The notes under the pieces are model-generated. The model was given only the letters and a program-made list of their open reading frames with translations, made no database searches and was not told where the DNA came from. Positions 28,981-37,672 of a DNA stretch of 64,000 nucleotides are shown here, piece after piece; position 1 is the stretch's first letter, and each line of letters opens with the position of its first letter. The position numbers and the translations under genes are program-made. The DNA lies in contig NZ_JACXYU010000003.1 in NCBI RefSeq assembly GCF_014779715.1, positions 186,001-250,000 of the forward strand, written 5' to 3'. The stretch is from Streptomyces chumphonensis. Lineage in GTDB: Bacteria; Actinomycetota; Actinomycetes; Streptomycetales; Streptomycetaceae.

Positions 28981-30039
28981 GTGCTCGAATCCGTACCCCT
29001 CGCCCGCTTCGGCGCCCTCGTGGCCTCCGACCTGCGGGATGTCACCGACGACCCCCGGGCGCTGGAGTCCGGCGGCTGGTGGGCCGTCGTCGCCGACTTC
29101 GAGGGCCGCCTGCTGTGTGCCCGCTTCGGCCACGTGCGGCGCGCGCCCGCCGCCGCGCCGCCGACCCCCTGGCGCGGCCCGCGCCGGGGGAGCTGGACGT
29201 CGTCCCTGGACCGCGCCGCCTACACCGCGGCCGTCGCCCGCGTCCGCGAGCACATCGCCGCCGGGGACGTCTACCAGGCGAACCTCTGCCGCGTCCTCAG
29301 CGCGCCGCTGCCCGACCCGGACGCCGCCGACATCGACGCGCTCGGCGGCCGGCTCGCCCACGGCAACCCGGCGCCCCACGCCGGCGTCGTCCGGCTCCCC
29401 GCCCACGGCGTCGAGGTGGCGACCGCCTCACCCGAGCTCTACCTGCGCCGCGCCGGGCGGACGGTCCTGTCCGGGCCCATCAAGGGGACGGCCCGCACCG
29501 AGGACGGGCTGCTGGAGAAGGACCACGCCGAGAACGTCATGATCGTCGATCTCGTCCGCAACGACCTGGGACGGGTGTGCGCCTCCGGCAGCGTCTCCGT
29601 CCCGGCCCTGTGCGCCGTCGAACAGCACCCCGGGCTCGTGCACCTGGTCTCCACGGTGCGGGGGGAGCTGGCCGGCGGCGCGGGCTGGCCCGAGCTCCTC
29701 GCCCACACCTTCCCGCCCGGCTCGGTCACCGGCGCTCCCAAGTCCAGCGCCCTGCGGATCATCCGCTCCCTGGAGCCGGTGCCACGCGGCCCCTACTGCG
29801 GAGGCGTCGGCTGGGTCGACGCGGACCGGGGCACGGGCGAGCTCGCCGTCGGCATCCGCACCTTCTGGATCGACCGCACCGCCCCCGGGGGCGCCGCCCT
29901 GCGCTTCGGCACCGGCGCCGGCATCACCTGGGGTTCCGACCCGCAGGGCGAGTGGGCGGAGACGGAACTCAAGGCCGAGCGCCTCCTGGCGGTAGCGTCG
30001 GGGGCACACGAGCACGTCGCAACGGGAGGTAGGCCGTGA
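28981..30039 (+). CDS. Chorismate-binding enzyme, aminodeoxychorismate synthase component I type
   Basis: A 352-residue MST-family enzyme. The catalytic core has GDVYQANLCRVL, TASPELYLRR, GPIKGTARTEDG, EKDHAENVMIVDLVRNDLGR and FPPGSVTGAPK, the PabB/TrpE signatures. The most N-terminal barrel segment is shorter than in full PabB. The aminotransferase IV partner downstream (GTGA overlap) argues for p-aminobenzoate and hence folate synthesis rather than tryptophan or siderophore supply. No amidotransferase gene is adjacent. Confidence 0.88.
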   Translation: MLESVPLARFGALVASDLRDVTDDPRALESGGWWAVVADFEGRLLCARFGHVRRAPAAAPPTPWRGPRRGSWTSSLDRAAYTAAVARVREHIAAGDVYQANLCRVLSAPLPDPDAADIDALGGRLAHGNPAPHAGVVRLPAHGVEVATASPELYLRRAGRTVLSGPIKGTARTEDGLLEKDHAENVMIVDLVRNDLGRVCASGSVSVPALCAVEQHPGLVHLVSTVRGELAGGAGWPELLAHTFPPGSVTGAPKSSALRIIRSLEPVPRGPYCGGVGWVDADRGTGELAVGIRTFWIDRTAPGGAALRFGTGAGITWGSDPQGEWAETELKAERLLAVASGAHEHVATGGRP

Positions 30040-30860
30040 CGCTGATCTGGCTGGACGGCAGGCTGCAGGACGCGGACAGCGCGCGGGTGTCGGTGTTCGA
30101 CCACGGGCTCACCGTGGGCGACGGCGTCTTCGAGACCGTCAAGGCCGTCCACGGACGTCCCTTCGCCCTCACCCGCCACCTGCGCCGCCTGGCCCGGTCC
30201 GCCCGGGGCCTGGGCCTGCCCGAACCGGACCAGGACGAGGTGCGCCGCGCCTGCGCCGCCGTCCTCGACGCCGCCGCCGTGCCGCTCGGGCGACTGCGCA
30301 TCACCTACACCGGCGGCGTGTCCCCGCTCGGCTCCGACCGGGGCGAGGCGGGGCCCACGCTCGTCGTGGCCCTCGGCGAGGCCCGGCGCAGGCCCGACAC
30401 CACGGCCGTCGTCACCGTGCCCTGGACGCGCAACGAGCGCGGCGCCCTCACCGGCCTGAAGACGACCTCCTACGCCGAGAACGTCGTGGCGCTCGCCCAC
30501 GCCCACCGGGCCGCCGCCTCCGAGGCGCTGTTCGCCAACAGCACCGGCGCGCTGTGCGAGGGCACCGGATCCAACGTGTTCGTCGTCCTCGACGGCGAGC
30601 TGTACACGCCGCCCCTCGCCTCGGGCTGCCTGGCCGGCATCACCCGCGAGCTGGTGCTCGAGTGGAGCGGGGCCCGCGAGGCCGATCTCCCCGTGGACGT
30701 CCTGGAGCGCGCGCAGGAGGTCTTCCTGACCTCGTCGCTGCGGGACGTCCAGGCCGTCCGCCGTGTCGACGGCCGGGAGCTGCCGGAGGCGCCGGGACCC
30801 GTCACGACCAAGGCCATGCGGACCTTCGACGAGCGCTCCGGCGCCGACCTCGACCCCTGA
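30036..30860 (+). CDS. Aminotransferase class IV (probable 4-amino-4-deoxychorismate lyase)
   Basis: A 274-residue fold-type IV PLP protein. The start MTLIWLDGRL, then SVFDHGLTVGDGVFETVKA, holds the phosphate/substrate region. The PLP lysine lies in TGLKTTSYAENVVA, and ANSTGALCEGTGSNVFVV and LASGCLAGITRELVLE are conserved. Coupling to the chorismate enzyme (GTG overlapping its stop) makes PabC, which releases p-aminobenzoate and pyruvate, the best reading. A branched-chain or D-amino-acid aminotransferase is less likely. Confidence 0.85.
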   Translation: MTLIWLDGRLQDADSARVSVFDHGLTVGDGVFETVKAVHGRPFALTRHLRRLARSARGLGLPEPDQDEVRRACAAVLDAAAVPLGRLRITYTGGVSPLGSDRGEAGPTLVVALGEARRRPDTTAVVTVPWTRNERGALTGLKTTSYAENVVALAHAHRAAASEALFANSTGALCEGTGSNVFVVLDGELYTPPLASGCLAGITRELVLEWSGAREADLPVDVLERAQEVFLTSSLRDVQAVRRVDGRELPEAPGPVTTKAMRTFDERSGADLDP

Positions 30861-30897
30861 GGGTGCGTCCGGGCCCGGCACCGGGTAGAAATCTGCG

Positions 30898-31728
30898 ATG
30901 ACCACCACGCTGCGCCCGAACGGGGCCGAGACGCAGGCGGCCGACGGCGGCCGATCGCGCACCTACGCCGTCTGCGTGAACGGCCGCCCGGTCGGCGGCG
31001 TCCGGCTCGCCACCGCCCCGCCGCCGCTGGCCACCGGCTTCGTCCGGGAGCTCACCGTCGACCCGGACCAGCGGCGCCGGGGCCGGGCCACCGTCGCCGT
31101 CCTGGCCGCCGAGGAGATCCTGCGCAGTTGGGGCTGCCGCCGTGTCCGCACCGAGATTCCCGCCGGCGCCGAGGCGGCGCGGCGGCTCGCCACGGCGCTC
31201 GGATACCGCGAGAGCAACCGACACCTGGCCAAGGAGGTCACCGCGCCCCCGCCGGTCCTGCCCCCGGGCAGCGCGGACCGCCGCATGGGCGATGAGGAGT
31301 TCCGTGCCTGGCAGAGCGCGGAGAAGGGCCGCTACGCCCGTACCTGGGCGCAGGAGGGGCTCGACGCGGCCGAGGCGGCCGCCAAGGCGGACCACGACCA
31401 CGCCGTGTACCTGCCCGACGGGGCGCGCACGCCCGGGGCCGTCCTGCGCGTCCTCGCGCACGACGGGGTCGACGTGGGCACGCTGTGGCTGGCCCCGGAG
31501 GGCCCCACCGGCGCGGGCGCCTATCTGTACACGGTCCGGGTCGAGCCGGGCCACCGGGGGAAGGGCCACGGCCGCACCCTGCTGCGCGTCGCGGAACGGG
31601 AGTGCCTGGCCGCGGGCGTCCCCGTGCTGACCCTGAACGTCTTCACGGCCAACACCACCGCCCTCGGCCTCTACACCTCACTCGGCTACCGCGCGACCCA
31701 CCACCACTACGCGAAGCGGCTCCTGTAG
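30898..31728 (+). CDS. Protein with two GNAT acetyltransferase domains
   Basis: 276 residues. The first GNAT half has ELTVDPDQRRRGRATVAVLA and the second VRVEPGHRGKGHGRTLLRVA, both acetyl-CoA-loop motifs; the second continues into LNVFTANTTALGLYTSLGY. Such tandem forms often keep one active and one degenerate site, and I cannot tell which. TAGAAA ends six bases before ATG, suggesting a leaderless message. The substrate is unknown. Its 3' end converges on the DsbA-like gene. Confidence 0.83.
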   Translation: MTTTLRPNGAETQAADGGRSRTYAVCVNGRPVGGVRLATAPPPLATGFVRELTVDPDQRRRGRATVAVLAAEEILRSWGCRRVRTEIPAGAEAARRLATALGYRESNRHLAKEVTAPPPVLPPGSADRRMGDEEFRAWQSAEKGRYARTWAQEGLDAAEAAAKADHDHAVYLPDGARTPGAVLRVLAHDGVDVGTLWLAPEGPTGAGAYLYTVRVEPGHRGKGHGRTLLRVAERECLAAGVPVLTLNVFTANTTALGLYTSLGYRATHHHYAKRLL

Positions 31729-31755
31729 GGGGTGTGTGTCGCGCGGAGCCGTGGC

Positions 31756-32265
31756 TCAGCCGCGCCCCAGCAGCCGGTCGGCGGTCTCCTCGATCCGCTC
31801 GCGCAGGCCCTCCTGGCTCCGGCCGCCGTCCAGGCGCCGCCCGTCGATGACGTAGGTGGGCGTCCCGGTCACCCCCAGAGCTCTGCCCTCGGCCTGGTCG
31901 GCGTCGACGGCGAGCAGGTGCCGGCCGTCGATCAGGGCCGTGTCGATCTCCTCGGCGTCGACGCCGACCTCCTCGGCCACCTCCAGCAGCACCGGCTCCC
32001 CGCGCTCGCGCAGCCCGGCCGTCCGGGCCAGCAGCGCCCGGACGTACTCCTCCCCGCGCTCCTGCGCGTACGCCTCCTCGGCCGCCTGCGCCGCCGCGTA
32101 CGCGTGCCGGTTCTTGGCGAGGGGGAAGTGCCGGAACCGGACGTCCACCTGCTGCCCGTAGCGCTCCCGCAGCAGGTCCACATCCGCGAGGGCGGTGTGG
32201 CAGTCGGGGCACTGGAGGTCGAACCAGGCGTCGAGGACGGCGACGGCGGCCGGGGTGTCGGTCAT
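31756..32265 (-). CDS. DsbA-family thiol-disulfide oxidoreductase
   Basis: A 169-residue thioredoxin-fold protein. The CPDC active site is at residues 19-22, and the cis-proline loop is GVTGTPTYVID. The helical insertion contains FRHFPLAKNRHAYAAAQAAE, typical of the DsbA/FrnE clade. No signal peptide is visible, so it probably acts in the cytoplasm. CAGACT lies six bases before the ATG on the minus strand, a possible leaderless start. Confidence 0.88.
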   Translation of the reverse strand: MTDTPAAVAVLDAWFDLQCPDCHTALADVDLLRERYGQQVDVRFRHFPLAKNRHAYAAAQAAEEAYAQERGEEYVRALLARTAGLRERGEPVLLEVAEEVGVDAEEIDTALIDGRHLLAVDADQAEGRALGVTGTPTYVIDGRRLDGGRSQEGLRERIEETADRLLGRG

Positions 32266-32334
32266 GCGGACAGTCTGTCAGTCGGGCCGGACCCGAGGTC
32301 CCGCGGAGGGCGGGATCGGGTGCAGGATGGAGAC

Positions 32335-32790
32335 ATGCTGACCGTCACCGTGTGCGCCGCACTCTCCGCAGCCGGGCTGGCCGTGTCGTTCCTGACCGCC
32401 TGGCGCCGCCGTTTCGTCGCCGCCACCCGGATCGCGGCGATCTCCCTGGTGCCGATCGGGCTGGCCCTGTCCGGGCTGCTCGGCATGTTCGGGGACGTCG
32501 CCCGGTCCATCGGCTCGTGGGCGGCGGACCTCGTCCTGGACCCGGGCGTGTGGATCGGCTTCGGCGTCCTGGCGGTGTCGGTGGTGCTGTACGTGGTGGC
32601 CCGCGTCGCCGGGGGTCGTTCCGCGCGCCGGGGCCGGGCCGCCGAGGCCGCCGGTGGGGCCCCGGCCACCGGGCCCGGCCGGTCGGCGGCCCCCGTCGAG
32701 GGCCGCAGGCCGGGCGGGTCGGCCCCGTCGCCGGGAGGCGGCGAGGACTTCTCGGACATCGAGGAGATCCTCAAGAAGCACGGGATCTGA
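32335..32790 (+). CDS. Membrane protein with conserved acidic C-terminus (uncharacterised)
   Basis: 151 residues with three hydrophobic segments (residues 3-22, about 30-50 and 65-90). A Gly/Pro/Arg-rich cytoplasmic linker follows, then the end DFSDIEEILKKHGI. That amphipathic end is unlike the linker and may be a binding motif. ATG 32335 has GGAG three to four bases upstream. The function is unknown. Confidence 0.7.
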   Translation: MLTVTVCAALSAAGLAVSFLTAWRRRFVAATRIAAISLVPIGLALSGLLGMFGDVARSIGSWAADLVLDPGVWIGFGVLAVSVVLYVVARVAGGRSARRGRAAEAAGGAPATGPGRSAAPVEGRRPGGSAPSPGGGEDFSDIEEILKKHGI

Positions 32791-32859
32791 CGAACTCTCC
32801 TTCTTCCCGGGCGTGTTGACGCCGTGCGGGGGGCGGTCCTGGGCGATCATCGCGGCGAG

Positions 32860-33048
32860 ATGCCGTACTTCCCGCCCCACTCCGCACCGCCCGCTCCGCC
32901 GGACTCCTCCGAGCCGGCCGCCCCGCCCCCGGAGCACGAGCCGCGCGGCTGCCTGTTCGCCCTCTCCCAACCGCCGCTCATGCTCTTCCTGGCGGTGATC
33001 GGAGCCCTGCTGCTGATCACCGCCGTGCACGACCTCTTCGTGCTCTGA
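32860..33048 (+). CDS. Small single-pass membrane protein (uncharacterised)
   Basis: 62 residues. A Pro-rich N-terminal half (PPHSAPPAPPDSSEPAAPPP) leads to one transmembrane helix near the C-terminus (LMLFLAVIGALLLITAVHDL). I use ATG 32860; an in-frame GTG at 32824 would add 12 residues. A convergent hairpin follows. The function is unknown. Confidence 0.6.
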   Translation: MPYFPPHSAPPAPPDSSEPAAPPPEHEPRGCLFALSQPPLMLFLAVIGALLLITAVHDLFVL

Positions 33049-33069
33049 GACCCGCCGGCCAGACCCGGT

Positions 33070-33088
33070 CCGGTCCCGGGGGGACCGG
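33070..33088. terminator. Convergent terminator hairpin
   Basis: A perfect 8-bp stem CCGGTCCC/GGGACCGG with a GGG loop lies between two converging genes ending at 33048 and 33095. Confidence 0.55.
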
Positions 33089-33094
33089 CCGCGC

Positions 33095-33706
33095 TCAGCT
33101 TCCGGCGGCCTCCCGCTGCCGGGCCCGGTAGGCGGCCACGTGGAGCCGGTTGCCGCAGGTGCGGCTGTCGCAGTAGCGCCGGGAGCGGTTGCGTGAGAGG
33201 TCGATGAAGGCGCGTCCGCAGTCGGGGGCGGCGCAGCGGCGTAGCCGCTCCCGCTCACCGGCGACGAGCAGGAAGCCCAGCGCCATCCCGCCGTCCGCCG
33301 CGAGGTGGTCGGCGACGGAGGCGCCCGGTGCGAAGTAGTGGACGTGCCAGTCGTGGCCGTCGTGGTCGGTGAGCTGGGGCGTGGTGCCCGCCTCGGCGAC
33401 CAGTGCGTTGACCAGTGCGGAGGCGGTCCGCACGTCGGTGGCGGCGAAGATCCGGCCGAGCTGGTCCCGTACGCGGCGCACGGCGGCGACGTCCTCGTCC
33501 GTCAGCGCGTCCACGCCGCTGAAGTGGTTGCGTCGTACGTAGGCGCGCAGCTCCTCCACGTCACGCAGCGTGTCGGGGGAGCCGGAGTCCGGCGCCGTGT
33601 TGAGCAGGTCGACGACCACGTCGAGCGCGTGCCGGGTGTCGTGGTTGATCAGCACGGTCGGTCGCTCCCCAGGCTGGTGTACACGTCTGTACCCATCGTC
33701 CGTCAT
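33095..33706 (-). CDS. CGNR zinc-finger protein (ABATE-type regulator)
   Basis: 203 residues. The N-terminal ABATE-like region holds LDVVVDLLNTAPDSGSPD, ELRAYVRRNHFSG and RDQLGRIFAATD. The C-terminal CGNR zinc finger is CAAPDCGRAFIDLSRNRSRR followed by YCDSRTCGNRLHVAAYRARQ, with four cysteines and the CGNR tetrapeptide. The family is thought to regulate transcription, possibly sensing a stress ligand; this is domain inference. ATG 33706 is the start; TAGAGT at 33756-33751 could be its -10. Confidence 0.85.
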   Translation of the reverse strand: MTDDGYRRVHQPGERPTVLINHDTRHALDVVVDLLNTAPDSGSPDTLRDVEELRAYVRRNHFSGVDALTDEDVAAVRRVRDQLGRIFAATDVRTASALVNALVAEAGTTPQLTDHDGHDWHVHYFAPGASVADHLAADGGMALGFLLVAGERERLRRCAAPDCGRAFIDLSRNRSRRYCDSRTCGNRLHVAAYRARQREAAGS

Positions 33707-33765
33707 CGCCGGACCGTCGGGCGACGGTTCCGGAGCGTCATTGACCGGAGACTCTAGCTGGTCGT

Positions 33766-33817
33766 GAACACGCCGATGCCGCCGCCACAGGCAGCCGCGG
33801 CGGCGGCATCGGTGTTC
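33766..33817 (-). terminator. Long hairpin between ssgB and the CGNR gene
   Basis: A 14-bp perfect stem (33773-33786 with 33799-33812) is extended by 5 bp (33766-33770 with 33813-33817) across a two-base bulge. It lies 59 bp after the ssgB stop and likely ends the ssgB transcript. Confidence 0.7.
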
Positions 33818-33875
33818 CGCGCGGTGGAGCGGTCCGCGCCGTCGCCCCGAGTCGGACGGCACGGAGTCGGGGGCG

Positions 33876-34289
33876 TCAGCTCTCCGCGAGGATCTGGGAG
33901 AGCTCCGTGTCGAGGTCGAAGTGACGGTGTTCGGTGCCGGGAGGGACGGCGGCGTCGGTCCGCTTCAGGAACGACTCCAGCGCCCGCGCGGGCGCTTCCA
34001 GCAGCGCCTCGCCCTCCGGGGAGCTGAGGGCGATGCAGACGACGCCCTGCCCGTGGCTTCGGGAGGGCCAGACACGGACGTCTCCCGTGCCGGTGGGCCG
34101 GTGCAGGCCCTCGGCGAGGAGATCGCGGGCGAAAACCCACTCGACGGTCTCCTCGGCGCCGGTGTGGAAGGTCGCATGCACGGCGTAGGGGTCGGCCGTG
34201 TCATACCGCAGGCCCGCGGGGACGGGCAGGGAGGACTCGCTCGATACAACGAGGCGCAGGTGCAGCTCGCAGCTGACCGTGGTGTTCAT
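33876..34289 (-). CDS. ssgB: Sporulation-specific cell division regulator SsgB
   Basis: A 137-residue SsgA-like protein found only in morphologically complex actinomycetes. Its sequence (MNTTVSCELHLRLVVSSESS, YAVHATFHTGAEETVEWVFA, HRHFDLDTELSQILAES) agrees with SsgB almost residue for residue as I recall it. SsgB binds FtsZ and marks septum sites during sporulation. ATG 34289 is the start. The approximately 260-bp upstream gap should carry a developmental promoter, but I could not place one with confidence. Confidence 0.96.
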   Translation of the reverse strand: MNTTVSCELHLRLVVSSESSLPVPAGLRYDTADPYAVHATFHTGAEETVEWVFARDLLAEGLHRPTGTGDVRVWPSRSHGQGVVCIALSSPEGEALLEAPARALESFLKRTDAAVPPGTEHRHFDLDTELSQILAES

Positions 34290-34550
34290 AAGCGCCAGGG
34301 CCTTTCGCTCAGTGTGCGCTCGGGGGTTCGCACGTCGGCGCAATCGACATGCCACCTACCGGCCGGTTGTAAACCCCTCTGACCGTTTTGTACCGCTTCA
34401 TGTCATTCGTACAGCGGATTGCGGCTTTGCGCCATTCGTCCATCCCGGTGAGCGGTGGGGGTGATTCCCGAGCCGGTGCACCCGGCTCGGGCCGGGGGCG
34501 TCCATGGTCATCCGGGCCACTGACATGGGGTAATGTTGGCGCCGCAGCGC

Positions 34551-34622
34551 GGGCGATTAGCTCAGCGGAAGAGCGCTTCGTTCACACCGAAGAGGTCACT
34601 GGTTCGAACCCAGTATCGCCCA
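34551..34622 (+). tRNA. tRNA-Val(CAC), copy A
   Basis: 72 nt, with acceptor GGGCGAT/ATCGCCC, anticodon stem CTTCG/CGAAG and loop TTCACAC giving CAC. CCA is not encoded. TAATGT at 34531-34536 may be the -10. The tRNA body is identical to copy B. Confidence 0.96.
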
Positions 34623-34690
34623 CCGCCTGTCCGGGCCCGGGAGCACGCGCTTCCGGGCCCGTGGTGTCGGACCGTTCGGCGCCACACGGT

Positions 34691-34720
34691 TTGGTGGAAG
34701 TCTCGCGGCGCCTGTATGGT
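34691..34720 (+). promoter_or_regulatory. Promoter of tRNA-Val(CAC) copy B
   Basis: TTGGTG (34691-34696) and TATGGT (34715-34720) are spaced by 18 bp. The predicted start is near 34727, about 18 bp before the tRNA. Confidence 0.65.
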
Positions 34721-34744
34721 TCTCTCCGTGCCGCAGAGCACCGG

Positions 34745-34816
34745 GGGCGATTAGCTCAGCGGAAGAGCGCTTCGTTCACACCGAAGAGGTCACTGGTTCG
34801 AACCCAGTATCGCCCA
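34745..34816 (+). tRNA. tRNA-Val(CAC), copy B
   Basis: A 72-nt exact duplicate of the copy at 34551-34622, with anticodon CAC and no encoded CCA. It is followed directly by a strong terminator. Confidence 0.96.
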
Positions 34817-34823
34817 CTCCGGC

Positions 34824-34853
34824 AAGCCGGTCCGTCCGAGACGGACCGGCTTT
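34824..34853 (+). terminator. Terminator after the tRNA-Val genes
   Basis: A perfect 12-bp stem (34824-34835 with 34841-34852) has loop CCGAG; the descending arm ends in CTTT. Confidence 0.8.
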
Positions 34854-34976
34854 CGTGCGTCCGGGCTCCCGCCTGCCCCGGAACCACTTCGCGTCCCCAC
34901 CCGGCGGCTCGGTACGATTCGGGCCTGCCCCCGGCGTCCGCCCGGGCAGGCCCCGCAGAGCCAAGGGAGAGATCCG

Positions 34977-36956
34977 GTGTCCGATGTCCGTGTGACCGTC
35001 CAACGCGATTCCGAGCGGGAAGAGCGCGTGGTGACCACGGGCACGACGGCCGCCGCGCTCTTCGAGGGGCAGCGCTCGGTCGTCGCGGTGCGCGTCGGCG
35101 GGCAGCTGAGGGACCTCGCCCACGTGCCGGCGGACGGCGACGTCGTCGAGCCCGTCGAGCTCTCCAGCCCCGACGGTCTGGACATCCTGCGGCACTCCAC
35201 CGCGCACGTCATGGCGCAGGCCGTCCAGGAGCTCTTCCCCGAGGCCAAGCTCGGCATCGGCCCGCCCATCAAGGACGGCTTCTACTACGACTTCGACGTC
35301 GAGCACCCCTTCCAGCCCGAGGACCTCAAGCGCGTCGAGAAGAAGATGCAGGAGATCGTCAAGCGCGGTCAGCGCTTCTCCCGGCGCGTCACCACCGACG
35401 AGGACGCCCGTGCGGAGCTGGCCGGGGAGCCCTACAAGCTGGAGCTGATCGGCCTCAAGGGCGCGGCCGCCGACGCCGCCGAGGGCGCCTCCGCCGAGGT
35501 CGGCGCCGGCGAGCTCACCATCTACGACAACCTGGACGCCAAGACGGGCGAGCTGTGCTGGAAGGACCTCTGCCGAGGCCCGCACCTGCCCACCACCCGC
35601 CTCGTCCCGGCGTTCAAGCTCATGCGCTCGGCTGCCGCGTACTGGCGGGGCAGCGAGAAGAACAAGCAGCTCCAGCGCATCTACGGCACCGCCTGGCCGT
35701 CCAAGGACGAGCTGAAGGCGTACCTGGAGTTCCTCGCCGAGGCCGAGAAGCGCGACCACCGCAAGCTCGGCGCCGAGCTGGACCTCTTCTCGGTGCCCGA
35801 GGAGCTGGGCTCCGGGCTCGCGGTCTTCCACCCCAAGGGCGGCATCGTGCGCCGCGTCATGGAGGACTACTCGCGCAAGCGGCACGAGGAGTCGGACTAC
35901 GAGTTCGTCAACACGCCGCACATCAGCAAGGAGGGCCTCTTCGAGACCTCCGGGCACCTGCCGAACTACGCCGAGTCCATGTTCCCGCCCGTGGAGTTCG
36001 AGGGGCAGAACTACCGCCTCAAGGCGATGAACTGCCCCATGCACAACCTGATCTTCAAGGCGCGCGGACGGTCCTACCGTGAGCTGCCGCTGCGGCTGTT
36101 CGAGTTCGGCACCGTGTACCGCTACGAGAAGTCCGGCGTCGTGCACGGCCTGACCCGCGCACGCGGCTTCACCCAGGACGACTCGCACATCTACTGCACC
36201 ACCGAGCAGATGCCGGGCGAGCTGGACGGCCTCCTCACCTTCGTCCTGGACCTGCTCCGCGACTACGGCCTCGGCGACTTCGAACTGGAGCTGTCCACCC
36301 GGGACGACTCCGAGAAGTTCATCGGCGAGCCCGAGGAGTGGGAGGAGGCCACGGCCGCCCTGCGCGCGGCGGCCGACAAGCAGGGCCTCGCGCTCGTCAT
36401 GGACCCGGGCGGCGCCGCGTACTACGGGCCGAAGATCTCCGTCCAGGCCCGGGACGCCCTCGGCCGCAGCTGGCAGATGTCCACGATCCAGGTGGACTTC
36501 CAGCAGCCCAAGCGCTTCGAGCTGGAGTACACGGCGGCCGACGGCTCCCGGCAGCGGCCGGTGATGATCCACCGCGCGCTGTTCGGCTCCATCGAACGGT
36601 TCTTCGCGGTGCTGCTGGAGCACTACGCGGGGGCGTTCCCCGCCTGGCTCGCCCCCGTGCAGGCCGTCGGCATCCCGATCGGCGACGGCCACGTGCCCTA
36701 CCTGGAGGAGTTCGCAGCCCAGGGGAAGAAGCGCGGGCTGCGGATGGAGGTCGACACCTCCTCGGACCGGATGCAGAAGAAGATCCGCAACGCCCAGAAG
36801 GCCAAGATCCCCTTCATGGTCATCGCCGGTGACGAGGACGTCGCCAACGGCGCCGTGAGCTTCCGCTACCGGGACGGCTCGCAGAAGAACGGCATCCCGC
36901 AGGACGAGGCCCTCGCGGAGATCGCCCTCGCCGTCGCCGAACGCGCGCAGGTCTGA
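34977..36956 (+). CDS. thrS: Threonyl-tRNA synthetase
   Basis: A 659-residue class II synthetase. Residues 1-65 are the TGS domain. The editing domain follows with [13 protein letters not shown]. The catalytic core has the zinc cysteine in KAMNCPMHN (Cys353) and motif 2 around [12 protein letters not shown]. The anticodon domain is C-terminal ([20 protein letters not shown]). GTG follows AAGGGAGAGATCCG. It heads a conserved order thrS-HIT-...-pgsA-pimA. I saw no T-box leader. Confidence 0.97.
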   Translation: MSDVRVTVQRDSEREERVVTTGTTAAALFEGQRSVVAVRVGGQLRDLAHVPADGDVVEPVELSSPDGLDILRHSTAHVMAQAVQELFPEAKLGIGPPIKDGFYYDFDVEHPFQPEDLKRVEKKMQEIVKRGQRFSRRVTTDEDARAELAGEPYKLELIGLKGAAADAAEGASAEVGAGELTIYDNLDAKTGELCWKDLCRGPHLPTTRLVPAFKLMRSAAAYWRGSEKNKQLQRIYGTAWPSKDELKAYLEFLAEAEKRDHRKLGAELDLFSVPEELGSGLAVFHPKGGIVRRVMEDYSRKRHEESDYEFVNTPHISKEGLFETSGHLPNYAESMFPPVEFEGQNYRLKAMNCPMHNLIFKARGRSYRELPLRLFEFGTVYRYEKSGVVHGLTRARGFTQDDSHIYCTTEQMPGELDGLLTFVLDLLRDYGLGDFELELSTRDDSEKFIGEPEEWEEATAALRAAADKQGLALVMDPGGAAYYGPKISVQARDALGRSWQMSTIQVDFQQPKRFELEYTAADGSRQRPVMIHRALFGSIERFFAVLLEHYAGAFPAWLAPVQAVGIPIGDGHVPYLEEFAAQGKKRGLRMEVDTSSDRMQKKIRNAQKAKIPFMVIAGDEDVANGAVSFRYRDGSQKNGIPQDEALAEIALAVAERAQV

Positions 36957-36970
36957 CCCGCGGGCGTGCC

Positions 36971-37001
36971 GGGACCCCGCATCCGCGCGGTGCGGGGTCC
37001 C
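36971..37001 (+). terminator. Terminator of thrS
   Basis: A perfect 11-bp stem (36971-36981 with 36991-37001) with a nine-base loop, 14 bp after the thrS stop. Confidence 0.7.
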
Positions 37002-37072
37002 GTCCTCCCCGGCGGTCGTCCCCCGTCCCCCGACGACACGCCGCCGGGGGAGCACGCCATATGCTGGCCCGC

Positions 37073-37621
37073 ATGAGCAGCGAGCCGGAGCAGCAGATCG
37101 GGGTCGGGGCGCCGGACGCGTTCCAGCGTCTGTGGACGCCGCACCGCATGGCGTACATCCAGGGCGAGAACAAGCCGTCCGGGCCGGGGCCCGCCGACGG
37201 CTGCCCGTTCTGCCACATTCCGGAGAAGAGCGACGAGGACGGACTCGTCCTCGCCCGCGGCGAGCACGTCTACGCGGTGCTCAACCTCTATCCGTACACC
37301 GGCGGCCACTGCATGTCCGTCCCCTACCGGCACGTCGCGGACTACACGGACCTGACGGCCGCCGAGACCTCGGAGCTCGCGGAGTTCACCAAGCGGGCGA
37401 TGACCGCGCTGCGCGTGGCCTCCGGGGCCCAGGGGTTCAACATCGGACTCAACCAGGGCGCCGTCGCCGGGGCGGGGATCGCCGCCCACCTGCACCAGCA
37501 CGTCGTCCCGCGCTGGGGCGGCGACACGAACTTCATGCCCGTCGTGGGGCACACCCGGGTGCTGCCCCAGCTGCTGGCCGACACGCGGAACATGATCGCC
37601 GAGGCGTGGCCGCGCCCCTGA
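37073..37621 (+). CDS. HIT-family nucleotide hydrolase/phosphorylase (Ap4A phosphorylase-like)
   Basis: 182 residues. The histidine triad is HLHQHVVPRW (HxHxHxx), and CPFCHIPEKSDEDGL carries a CxxC typical of this branch. Synteny (between thrS and pgsA) matches M. tuberculosis Rv2613c, reported as a diadenosine tetraphosphate phosphorylase; that function is inferred. TATGCT at 37060-37065 ends seven bases before ATG 37073, suggesting a leaderless mRNA. In-frame ATG 37061, with GGAG upstream, would add four residues. Confidence 0.9.
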   Translation: MSSEPEQQIGVGAPDAFQRLWTPHRMAYIQGENKPSGPGPADGCPFCHIPEKSDEDGLVLARGEHVYAVLNLYPYTGGHCMSVPYRHVADYTDLTAAETSELAEFTKRAMTALRVASGAQGFNIGLNQGAVAGAGIAAHLHQHVVPRWGGDTNFMPVVGHTRVLPQLLADTRNMIAEAWPRP

Positions 37622-37628
37622 CGCCCGG

Positions 37629-37672
37629 GCCCCGCCCCCGGCGGCCCGGCCCCGGGGCGCCGGGGGCGGGGC
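37629..37672. terminator. Bidirectional terminator between HIT gene and membrane-protein gene
   Basis: A perfect 14-bp stem pairs 37629-37642 with 37659-37672. It lies exactly between converging genes and abuts the minus-strand stop at 37673. Confidence 0.75.

Noticed and set aside
34817..34976. T-box leader before thrS
   Set aside because: The space is largely a tRNA terminator plus 120 bp without a T-box sequence; thrS in actinobacteria is not usually T-box controlled.
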